From: Diphasiastrum complanatum
Lineage: Eukaryota; Streptophyta; Lycopodiopsida; Lycopodiales; Lycopodiaceae
Length of the DNA stretch: 64,000 nucleotides
Assembly: GCA_029204225.1 (NCBI GenBank)
Contig: CM055096.1
Span: 36,953,986 to 37,017,985, forward strand
Direction of reading: 5' to 3'
Part shown: positions 55,869 to 64,000 of the stretch, piece after piece
Layout of the letters: every line of letters starts with the position of its first letter
Numbering within the stretch: position 1 is the first letter of the stretch
Translations under genes and position numbers: made by a program
The notes under the pieces: model-generated
Database searches by the model: none
What the model was told of the DNA's origin: nothing
Seen by the model: the letters and a program-made list of their open reading frames with translations, nothing else

Positions 55869-58515
55869 ATGACAAAGCTTTATCATCTTCATGTGGATCT
55901 GTCACCAGAATATGCTCTGCTCAAGACGAGAAATTCAAAGCAACCCAAATTGTCAACTTCTGATATGGTCCGATACAGGGAGGAAAAGCTAAAACATGTA
56001 GACTTATGGTCATCAGGAACATTGTATCCTATTGATCCATGTTCATTGCAACATCTAGATTTTTATTCGGTGAGTCAATTAATAATCTATATGTGTCATG
56101 GTAAAAATGGCCTTTTGGGTTACTGTGAGAATTTGATGCTCTATGGGAATGCACATTCAATGCAAAGAATACATTATTTGGAAGAGGAATCAAGGAAAAT
56201 ATCAAAGGAGTGCGAAGAAAAATTTACAAAGATAAAAACTTGTTTGGATGAAAATGAGATGCTCAAGGAGGAGATCCAAAGGTTGAAATCTTCTTTGCAT
56301 CATTATACAACTAGTAATGATGAGATAAAAATTGTATTTCAATCCATGCGTATCTCATATTTGTCTCTTGTTAAAGATATGATGTGCTCAACAGAAAGTT
56401 CGAAGCAACAAGAGGAAAAGATTGGTAAACAAGGATATATGTGATTTATCATCCAGAGAAGGTCATAGAAAAAGACGAATCCGTGCATTCAAGTAAGTTA
56501 TAGGTTATTTGGTATTGAATATTGCTTGAACTTTTTGATTAATTCATAATCACTAATTTTGTTATTTGTTCATTTCAACTTTTTGTTGATTTGCTTATTA
56601 TATACTGATGTAAATACTATGAGTGTCCTAATTTCCACTGACATTTTTATGAACATTATGTTTGCAATGCAGATTAGCATTGGTTGTTGAAGACCATTTG
56701 GCCGATGAGATTTCAATTGGAAACTCACTAGGCTCTATCTTGACTTCTAAATCTATGAAATCAATGTTAAATAATAACAAAATGAGGGGATTAAGGCTTC
56801 AATTACTGATAGCATTATGGATGAAGTTGGAAAAATATTAGACACTACATTGCTTCAGGGGGCATGTGACTTTTCTAGCATTAGTAGGGAAGCATATGCA
56901 ACAATGTTTAAGATGATAAAGGAGACATTTGCACAGGTAAATATCAAAAAATTTCAATTCCACGACCATTTCATCTTAAAAAAAAACAAAGAGACATGTT
57001 AAACCATGATATGCAGACAATAGTTGATAATCCATCTCATATCAATGAAGTGTATTGTTCGAAAGGAGAAAATCTAGCATATAACAATTCCAACAATTTA
57101 TTTTATACTTTTGGTACTGATTTAGATTATGTTTTTATGACATGCAGCACATATTACGACATCATTCGACATTGTTTGCAAGAAATAGTGGAAGTCTTAG
57201 CATATGGTCATCGCAAGGAATGAAAAAATCTCATTGGCAAGCAAGAGCAGCATTTCATAAAAGTACACAACATGGCGGGACTAGCACAAAAAACGGCTAT
57301 ATATTGCAACTTTTCTAATGGTTTTATAGAAGAATCCAAATTCGTCATAATACAAAATGGATGAATTATAAAAAATTTCAAAAAGCATGCAAATTTATAC
57401 AAGCCAATAGGCTACAGACACACAATAAAATTTTGTATATTAAATAAAAATATTTACAAAGTACAATTCAACAGTATCTAATCTGCTTCCGATATTTTTT
57501 CCAATGAAAGTTGCAACTTAGAATCATGCAACAATTTTCTTCTTTCGTATGGATCCAATAGCTCATAGTTTTCATGCTTACTCAGATCAACGTAAGCAGC
57601 ATGCACTGCAAAATGAGATGATCTGAGCATGGAATTCACTGGTCCATATCCTAAAATTTCAACCGCAATATTTTTTTTTATAAAAATTATTTTATGCACC
57701 TTATTGAAATTATATGTCCTCCAAGAAAATGAGACAGTGCCTTGATTGTCATAATCATAGTTTCACCATGTTGATGAAACTTTGAATGGGCAACACTTAT
57801 CTCATTATCCTTGAAGGACTTCAGATAGTGCCCTAGTGCATGATCTCTTGAAAATTCTCCAGCAGAAGATCTTTGCCCTCCTCGACGAATTGCGAAATCA
57901 TCAAGGAAAATTGTTTCCTAAAATGATAAAAAAACAAAGTAGTGTTATATATGCACTGTGTACAGCAACAAGACGCTTTTAGTTGTGCATGGCTTGTCCT
58001 GTACAATACGAAGGTATTATTTGAATGGTATAATTTACAAACGGATGTAGATATTGAAAAGGTAATATTCTATTCATTTGTAGTTCATTTCATTCAGATT
58101 CATATTTTATTACTATCATTGTTTGTAATTTGCCAATTCTCGTGTTTTGTGATGATAGTTTACTCTTGAGTCGTATACTCCTGATGATGTATATAGATTT
58201 CGGCAAGAGTTGATCAAAACCTATGCCCAGTACGGTGTAAGCGTTGCACCTGCAATCGAGGGCCCTCAAAAGGAAGCTGCTCCTGCCTTAATAGCCTTTC
58301 AGGTTGTTCAAGATGCAGATCTTATTTTATATGATCAAAAAGAAATAAAAGTCCTTCCTAATACAGAGGAAGGCAATTTTGTAGCAGATATTCCTCTTGT
58401 CTTAAAAGGCATTGAGGCCCTTCCCGAAACAAAGGAAGGTGAGATTATAGAAGGAGCTGTTGCCTTATCAGTTCCTAATACTGATATAGAAAATGTAGAA
58501 AAATTGATTGAATAG
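55869..58515 (+). pseudogene. Ulp1-like (C48) cysteine protease gene, multi-exon, decayed
   Basis: Exon 1 (55,869-56,492): MTKLYHLHVDLSPEYALLK, a charged coiled coil (HYLEEESRKISKECEEKFTK... LKEEIQRLKSS), a shift near 56,420, then SSREGHRKRRIRAF and a GTAAGT donor. Exon 2 (56,673-56,936): LALVVEDHLADEISIGNSLG, a shift, then SITDSIMDEVGKILDTTLL and a CAG/GTAAAT donor. Then a coding-like stretch to 57,223. C-terminal exons ~57,942-58,061 (QQQDAFSCAWLVLYNTKVLF: Gln and catalytic Cys of Ulp1-type proteases) and 58,159-58,515 (FTLESYTPDDVYRFRQELIK to a TAG) join in phase. The His-Asp half of the active site is not seen; 57,480-57,920 instead holds minus-strand coding sequence. Such proteases cleave SUMO/ubiquitin-like tags and are carried by several plant transposon groups. 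Confidence 0.6.
57478..57917 (-). pseudogene. Coding remnant inside the TIR element, family unknown
   Basis: On the minus strand, after a TTTTAG acceptor (57,917), it reads IFLDDFAIRRGGQRSSAGEF, SRDHALGHYLKSF, then ETMIMTIKALSHFLGGHI. An intron-like gap (57,699-57,651) precedes GYGPVNSMLRSSHFAVHAAY and DPYERRKLLHDSKLQLSLEK to a TAG at 57,478. The splice phase between the two parts does not fit perfectly, so there is an indel. It may be a third gene, or exons of the neighbouring minus-strand gene displaced into the protease gene. No family recognised. Confidence 0.45.
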
Positions 58516-58716
58516 AGATCTATTTGTAAATAGAGAGACATAAAAAAAAAAAGATACAATCATTTTACTTGTAAACCACCCATTTATGGGTTTTGTTTAT
58601 TGATATCACAATAGATTTTTACAATCAGCTTGTGTCCATAGTCTAATACTGGAATGCAATTTTTCTATAATGATAAAAAGACATGATGATTGGCATGTAT
58701 TTGCTGATAGTGAATC

Positions 58717-60081
58717 TCAATGTTCTTTCATAAGTTGGATTGTTTCGCCAATATCTCTGCATTTGATCTCGAGCTCATGTCTTTTACGTACCTGCATAAA
58801 ACTAGTACAAAGTTAATTAGAATTAGTACAGAGTTTGTATTAGAAAGTTTTGATTGAAACTATTCATAAAAGATCAAGTGTTTACAGTTACTTACGAGTT
58901 TACCATTGAAAATGAATCTGAAGTCTGAAAGTACATCATCTTGTAGAAGCAATAGTTCCCGCCGAATGTAGTTTAGACTCCAATCTTCTTCCACCTCAAC
59001 ACATGTCAAAACGGCATCATTGTATATAATTTCAATATTTTTTCGTTTTGAATGTCCACTTGCTTCCAAGTCTTGATCAAGTGACACCCATTTACCTTTA
59101 TTTTTTTTCCATCTTTGATAATAGAAACATAAGCTCAACATTTGTTTTTCAATTTGATAACGGAAGCACATGGAAGACATTTTAATTCTGCATTCTATTT
59201 CTCCATCTGATCTTTTGTCCCAGCCTTCATCCATAAGTTTAGATAATAAACTATCTAATAAATTTTTGCATACAAACATCGTTGGGGTTTTGTGTACATT
59301 GACACTTGAAAAGAAATCCACAAATATATTCAAAAAAATAAACTAACTCAATCTGACTGTTTTTTATCGCGTGCTCATTTTTAATGAATTTTTTACATCA
59401 TTATATATCTTGCAACAAAATGATTCTGAAACTGTAGCATCTGGTGCAATCCATTCATCACTTTCAAAACTAGGTAATGGAATTGGTACTATTTGTCCAA
59501 AATTTTCTTTTTTATCAGGAATGTATATTGATTCATAAAAAAAGATCCCACTATCAACTAGATCTTTTGTAGTTCTACCTCAATATTGCAGCTGTCCAAT
59601 ATCAGTGTGAATAGTATCTAACACACCTGCTAAAGATCCACTCGGCTCCCATTTATTTATGCTGGATGGATATAAATCTACAAGAGAAAAATGATCAGAT
59701 TGGCAAGTTTACTATTAGATATTTATGAATGACAAAAATCAAAGTATCAAAAATATCAATACTCATAGTTGTTTTTTTTGTGATCCTAACGATTGAATCC
59801 TTGCACATTTATTTCCGAATACATATATACATGTTGGACTAGAATTTCAGAAATAGATTTTCCTCCTGATGATGTTTTGAAATCCAAAATTCTGGCCTTC
59901 CAATAAGATTGAAATGATAGTTTTGACCTTTTCCTTTTTCGAAATGCTCCTCTTGATTATGGATGCATCAAAACCCAAGAGTTTTTTGAATATTTTTTGG
60001 TACCCATAATCCATTATCATCTGTCTCGTTGAATAGAAGCACAAAGTCGATTGAGGAGCACGGCTTCCTTGATGGTGCCAT
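58717..60081 (-). pseudogene. Ubiquitin-like-domain gene of the TIR element, decayed
   Basis: On the minus strand: exon A from 60,081 (MAPSRKPCSSIDFVLLFNET, DNGLWVPKNIQKTLGF then stop, with DASIIKRSISKKEKVK in a shifted frame). Exon B after a TGTAG acceptor at 59,677 (LYPSSINKWEPSGSLAGVLD, one TGA, then FFYESIYIPDKKENFGQIVP, SDEWIAPDATVS). Exon C to 58,896 ending with NIEIIYNDAVLTCVEVEEDW, DVLSDFRFIFNGKL and a GTAAGT donor. Exon D 58,791-58,717 (VRKRHELEIKCRDIGETIQL, stop), joined in phase 0. The exon C-D segment, a beta-rich stretch, then DFRFxFNGxxV and a basic KRxxEIKxxDIG tail, looks like a ubiquitin-like fold; that is my reading. Function unknown. The gene converges with the Ulp1-like gene. 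Confidence 0.5.
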
Positions 60082-60519
60082 TCGTAATTTGCATGCAAAA
60101 ATACGAAACAATGAACTATGAATCTGAAAATTGCGTAGACAAAAAGCCATGAATCTGAGAAAAAGTGTTGGCGAAAATTTGAAACACTAATCTATTTGGC
60201 GCCACAAATTAACTCTGGTTAACTCTATTAACCATGGTTTGACAATGCATATACATTAATGGTACATCGATTTTCTCATCTCAACCATCTGTCATATTCA
60301 TTTTCAATATTTTTGGGTCTCTTCGGACAGTGATGAGCTGGAAGGGCAGGCCTCATCAACCAATAGCATTTTCACATGCTGTCCGACGAAACAACAATAT
60401 ATTTAAAATTTTTTTTACTTTATTTATATTTGAAAAATTCTACGTTATGTAGAACCCCGAAGCTAAGGTTTCAATTGGTCCACATGACAACGAAAATAAG
60501 AAAAAAAATAAAAAAGCAT

Positions 60520-60563
60520 CTTTTTCAAAGGCCCTCGTCGGGCCCTAAGTTTCTCTAATGAAT
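60520..60563 (-). repeat. Right terminal inverted repeat
   Basis: Reverse complement of the left end with 12 differences over 44 bp; GTTT follows immediately. Confidence 0.8.
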
Positions 60564-60574
60564 GTTTGGCTACG
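60564..60574 (+). repeat. LTR-B continuation after the TIR element
   Basis: GTTTGGCTACG is identical to 21,622-21,632 and 44,277-44,287. Beyond ~60,580 similarity to LTR-B stops, and DUF7869-type coding sequence begins. Confidence 0.6.
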
Positions 60575-62364
60575 CATCAATATCTACATCTTCTACACCA
60601 TTATTGTTTGGAATCCAGTCTTTTGAAAGACAGTCTTCGTATAATTCTTTGTTGTCGATTGGATTGTTTCCACGTCTCTGAGTGCATTTAGATTCGTACC
60701 ATAATGCTTTGAGTGAAGTGACCATACCATCAGCATCGGTCCCTACTCCGACAACCTTTGCCATCCAAAATGGAGCTCCCACTGCAACATCTTCATCTGG
60801 CAGTCGTATTGCAACAAATTTGTCCATTGCAACCTCTCTATTGGGTATGAATTTCGATAATTGTGCATCTTCTTTCCATCCACAATAACGACGAGGTAAG
60901 AGTTCTACTGTATCCATTTCAACTTTAGTATTCACATTAGAAGGCATGCATCTCGAATGTTGAAAAGCAATAATAAAATATTGTGGCCAAAGTTGTTTGG
61001 TTGTATGTTGATAGTGGCAAATTCTTTTGTTTTGTGAGGTACTCAAGAAGTTTTGTGGTTTTATCCACAAATGTGAAATTTTGATGTTTGTATTTTGGAT
61101 ACTTCTTGCACATATATTGTCCATATTTACGAAAGGATATCAATCCTTTCATCTCACCATTGTCCAGTTCATTTGTGTTGCATGGTTGGTTCACCATTCA
61201 ACATTTGAAAATGAAAGTAGTGAGGATTGGTGTGTCCTTCTAGACCATCATTTCCACGATCAATAAATGGCTCTATGAATCTTTTCCAATCCACCATTTG
61301 TTCTAACAACTCAACTTTAGTACTTTCAGTACGACCACCACCTATCTTTTGGCCAATTCGTCCTAACATATCAGGCATGATAAGAACGGATTTACATTTC
61401 AATGCCCTAGAGATTACACTAAAAACTTGATCGATGTCTTCATGCGTGTCTCCGACCATCAAAAATCCCAGTTCAAAAGTCTGAAATGTGTTATGTGCCA
61501 CCAACATAGAAAAAGACCAAAGATGAACCTATTTTTATTTTCCCTCCAACAATTGTCAGTCTGAATACATAAGATGAGAGGGAGATTGTCGCGTGCGAGT
61601 TGCACCTTTTGTATTGCTCGCAAAATGGATGTGACAACTTGATGATTGTCATGCAGATGCAAGGTGTCTATCCACACATCACATAGCAATTTGAATCCGT
61701 GAACTAGCACTCCACAAATATGCATTTTCAAAAAACAGTTACCCTTCAATCTTGGAGGAGTCTTTTTGAAATGGGGCAATGTTGTTGTATTTTGATCCAT
61801 GCCATCAATAATAAGGCACAACGATTTCTCTGGATGTGATCTTGATTCTTCTTTTCGGTATGTGTATAGCTTTCTCGAGTCAAAAACATGTAATATGTGG
61901 CGATTTCTCATTGCAATATGGCGATCTCACACTTTAATATCAGTAGAAGTTTCAATCACATTTTTTAGCTCATCACAAGTCTTGCATTTAGACATTATTT
62001 GTTTTGTTGGAGTCTTGACATGTCAAAACTCGTGTCTCTACAACCGATACAATGTATTTCTGGAGATTGTGGACATGCTAGTTTCTTGAAGTTCTTTGTT
62101 GATGGAATTGAAGACATCACCTTTAGGCATGCCAAGAGGGAGATGATGTTCACAATGAACTACTCCATCTTTTGATTTATGTTGAAGATGCGGTTGGGGT
62201 AGAGCATGCTTTTCCAAAATTCCACGCATAACAGCAAGTCCCCGTCTTGAATGTGTGCGCTGTTTTAATGTACCTGTGTTCCCATGAAATTGGCAAATAG
62301 ATTGTTGTGGGATAACAATGATGTGGTGAAGATTGATGATCTTGCAGTCTTGGCATGTCATCAA
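60570..62364 (-). pseudogene. DUF7869-like (transposase-like) gene, frameshifted
   Basis: In minus-strand order: SICQFHGNTGTLKQRTHSRR (62,364-62,038); after stops, MSKCKTCDELKNVIETSTD (CxxC); RNRHILHVFDSRKLYTYRKE; LCLIIDGMDQNTTTLPHFK (about 61,800); WIDTLHLHDNHQVVTSILRA; LPLILCIQTDNCWRENKNRF (about 61,550); after a shift GFLMVGDTHEDIDQVFSVIS (about 61,455), then FIDRGNDGLEGHTNPHYFHF; another shift to KGLISFRKYGQYMCKKY; and VAIRLPDEDVAVGAPFWMAK near the end. The Asp-containing blocks DGMDQ, TDNCxxENKNR and THEDIDQxFS are the hallmarks of DUF7869 proteins of plant, algal and animal mobile elements, thought to hold an RNase H-like nuclease core. At least four shifts or stops. The final TAG falls in LTR-B sequence, so the C-terminus may be truncated. 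Confidence 0.7.
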
Positions 62365-62760
62365 AGGTTACTGCGGTTTTGACAAAAATCAGTTGTTTGC
62401 CACTGTAAAGTTAATATCGGTAACAAATGAAGGAACCATTCAAAAAGCCATGACAAATGGGTGAGTCCTATTTTACTCACCGAATAGATCGATGATATGG
62501 TGTGTATCGAAACTTTCTTTACATGCTACGAATACTAGGCACGTATCGACGAGACAATAAATAAGTATTACACTTATTATGATTGCAATTACAACAAATC
62601 ATCAAGTATGCAATGTACGATTTTCAATCACGACGAGAGAACATCGACAAAAACAACATATTATTCTGATTTTCTCATATAATACTGTTTAGTAATATTG
62701 GGAGAATTTTTTGATTTTGGAATGAATTAATTTTTCTCTCTATCCTCTCTAGTATATGCT
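62365..62760. other. No gene recognised
   Basis: AT-rich flank of the DUF7869 remnant. No terminal repeat was identified. Confidence 0.4.
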
Positions 62761-62764
62761 TGTT

Positions 62765-62846
62765 TGCTCAAACTTAAGTTCGAGCAAAGGATCATGTGCT
62801 CAAACTTAAGTTCGAGCATAAGTGTGATTGAGCTTAATTTTGAGCA
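62765..62846. repeat. Three copies of a 22-bp near-palindrome
   Basis: TGCTCAAACTTAAGTTCGAG+CA occurs at 62,765-62,786 and 62,797-62,818, with a shorter variant (TGAGCTTAATTTTGAGCA) at 62,829-62,846. Each arm is nearly the reverse complement of the other. Confidence 0.85.
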
Positions 62847-63094
62847 TAGACCTCATAAAAGAAAAGAATGGGACTTAGGATTGTCCCAAGATTACTAAAA
62901 CAATGTTATATTAAATAGCTGGATAGATACACTCTCAATTCAAGGCTCCTATAATTTTTTTTTTGTGAATCTTTAAATCAATTTGTGTATTTTTTAGATT
63001 ATTTGTCGTTATTTTCACCCTAGTTTTGAGATTGTTTGTAATTATCTTGGAATATTTTTATGTATTTTAAATATTTTTACAAAATTTTTGTGGA

Positions 63095-63755
63095 TCTTTC
63101 TTAGGCCTTGACCCGTAACCCTTGGCCCGTAGCCCTTGGTGCTTGGTGCTTGGTCCTTAGCCTTTCACCATTGGTCCTTAAAGTTTGGCCTTCCCTTGCC
63201 ACTTGGTCCTCAACCATTGGACTGTAGCCCTTGGCCCTTACTTAGCCCTTAGTCCTTAGATCTTGGCCCTTAGCCCTTAGCCCTTGGACCTTAGCCCTTA
63301 CCCCTTATATCTTGGCCCTTAGTCCTTACCCCTTAGCCAGTTGGCCCTTAGTCCTTAACCCTTGGCCCTTACGCCTTACCCCTTAGATCTAGGCCCTTAT
63401 CCCTTAGTCCTTAGCCGTTGGCGCTCGACCTCGTTCCTTAGCCAGTTGGCCTTTAGTCCTTAGACCTTGACCCTCAGTCGTTGGCCCTTAGCCCTTGGTA
63501 GTTGGCAATTGGTCCTTAGTTCTTGACTCTTGGCCCTTGGTCCTTAGTCATTGGCCCTTGACCCTCAGTCCTTAGCCAGTTGGCCCTTAGTCCTTAGACT
63601 TTGACCCTTAGCCGTTGGCCCTTAGTTCTTAGCCGCTGGCCCTTAGTTCTTGGTAGTCGGCAATTGGCCCTTAGCCCTTGACTCTTGGCCCTTGGACTAA
63701 AGTCTTATCCGTATGCAATTTGTCCTTAGACCAAGGCCCTTAGTCGTTGACCTTA
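63095..63755. repeat. Degenerate 7-bp minisatellite (CCCTTAG/TCCTTAG/CCCTTGG)
   Basis: About 650 bp of loosely heptameric units CCCTTAG, TCCTTAG, CCCTTGG and CCTTACC, with occasional longer inserts (CCAGTTGG, TAGTTGGCAATTGG). The strand is strongly asymmetric (C/T-rich with few A). No coding potential. Confidence 0.9.
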
Positions 63756-64000
63756 TAGTCTATTTTTTCTTATAACTCAGATTATTGTTTTTTATTATTC
63801 ATTTAAAGTTTTTATTTTTTTTAATTGTATGAATTTTATTTTTTATTTTTTTTAGATTTAAAATATTTTTTTATTGATTTTTAGATATATTTAGTATTTT
63901 TTATTCTCATTAATTTTTTTATTCTATTGTATTTTTTAATATTTCTTTATCTGGTGATTTTATTTTTAGATTATATTATTCATTTATTTTGTGATTTTAT
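63756..64000. other. AT-rich, T-biased end of window
   Basis: More than 80% A+T with TTTTTATT-type runs. It resembles a scaffold-attachment-like or repeat-edge sequence. No gene. Confidence 0.5.

Larger units (their letters stand above)
55497..60563. mobile_element. 5.07-kb DNA transposon with TIRs, carrying Ulp1-like and ubiquitin-like genes
   Basis: Left end ATTCATTAGAAAAAATATGG, right end (reverse complement) ATTCATTAGAGAAACTTAGG. About 32 of the first 44 positions agree, including a shared GAGGGCC block. It is flanked by GTTT on both sides (55,493-55,496 and 60,564-60,567), and the paralogous LTR-B copies at 21,622 and 44,277 show the unoccupied site GTTTGGCTACG with a single GTTT. Inside are multi-exon, decayed genes on both strands: a Ulp1-like protease (+), a ubiquitin-like protein gene (-) and a third coding piece (-). 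I see no recognisable transposase inside. Superfamily unknown. Confidence 0.8.

Noticed and set aside
62765-62846. Small CRISPR-like array of palindromic repeats
   Set aside because: Only two exact copies with 10-bp spacing in a plant nuclear context; better viewed as duplicated near-palindromes.
63095-63755. True telomeric repeat
   Set aside because: Units are CCCTTAG/CCCTTGG rather than CCCTAAA and the array is too degenerate; described only as a 7-bp minisatellite.
1-64000. CRISPR arrays, bacterial operons, tRNA or rRNA genes
   Set aside because: Regularly spaced direct repeats with unique spacers, cloverleaf-type boxes and rRNA cores were not seen; the window is nuclear plant DNA.

Overview
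This is a nuclear, intron-containing land-plant sequence. Plant-type U2 introns interrupt a BIG-class ARF-GEF gene, Ty1/copia and Ty3/gypsy fragments with initiator-Met primer-binding sites are dense, and (CT/GA)n, (CA)n and (AT)n tracts are long. The repeat-rich style and the presence of DUF7869-like and Ulp1-carrying transposons suggest a non-seed vascular plant such as a fern. That placement is an inference.

Only three loci look like intact host genes. (1) 2,596-3,003 (-): a two-exon gene for a 94-residue secreted, Gly/Asp-rich protein. (2) 26,111-36,361 (+): an 11-exon BIG-family brefeldin-A-inhibited ARF guanine-nucleotide exchange factor of about 1,806 residues; all exon junctions keep frame and the Sec7 catalytic glutamate is present. 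(3) 51,457-51,885 (+): an intronless 142-residue DUF1348 / NTF2-like protein of a mainly microbial family.

Layout: 0-1.6 kb, gypsy-like gag, PBS and LTR (family A, -) cut by a second LTR-A piece. 2.4-3.2 kb, secreted-protein gene. 3.4-5.6 kb, low-copy repeats, a GC-rich island and (GA)n. 5.6-10 kb, a deleted copia element with both LTRs (family D). 10.1-11.2 kb, copia gag, a triple PBS array and LTR family B (-). 12.8-13.7 kb, LTR-D plus leader. 14.8-17.95 kb, a very degenerate region ending in an LTR. 19.5-21.9 kb, copia pol plus LTR-B. 21.9-22.4 kb, SWIM-finger remnant. 22.4-24.5 kb, copia (-) with LTR-D. 24.8-25.6 kb, a motif-bounded repeat. 26.1-36.4 kb, the ARF-GEF, with a transposon-rich intron 7. 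37-37.7 kb, another motif-bounded repeat. 39.6-45.3 kb, gypsy and copia debris, including an element with an internal inversion. 47.8-48.6 kb, extreme simple repeats. 49.3-49.9 kb, copia RT. 51.5 kb, DUF1348 gene. 54.7-55.5 kb, LTR-B.

55,497-60,563 is a 5.07-kb DNA transposon with clear terminal inverted repeats and a 4-bp target duplication, inserted in LTR-B. It carries decayed multi-exon genes for a Ulp1-like (C48) cysteine protease (+) and for a protein ending in a ubiquitin-like fold (-). 60.6-62.4 kb holds a broken DUF7869 transposase-like gene (-). The last 0.9 kb is a degenerate 7-bp minisatellite followed by AT-rich DNA.

The element pairing a Ulp1-type protease with a ubiquitin-like protein is the best candidate for an unusual system here. 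It is decayed in this copy.
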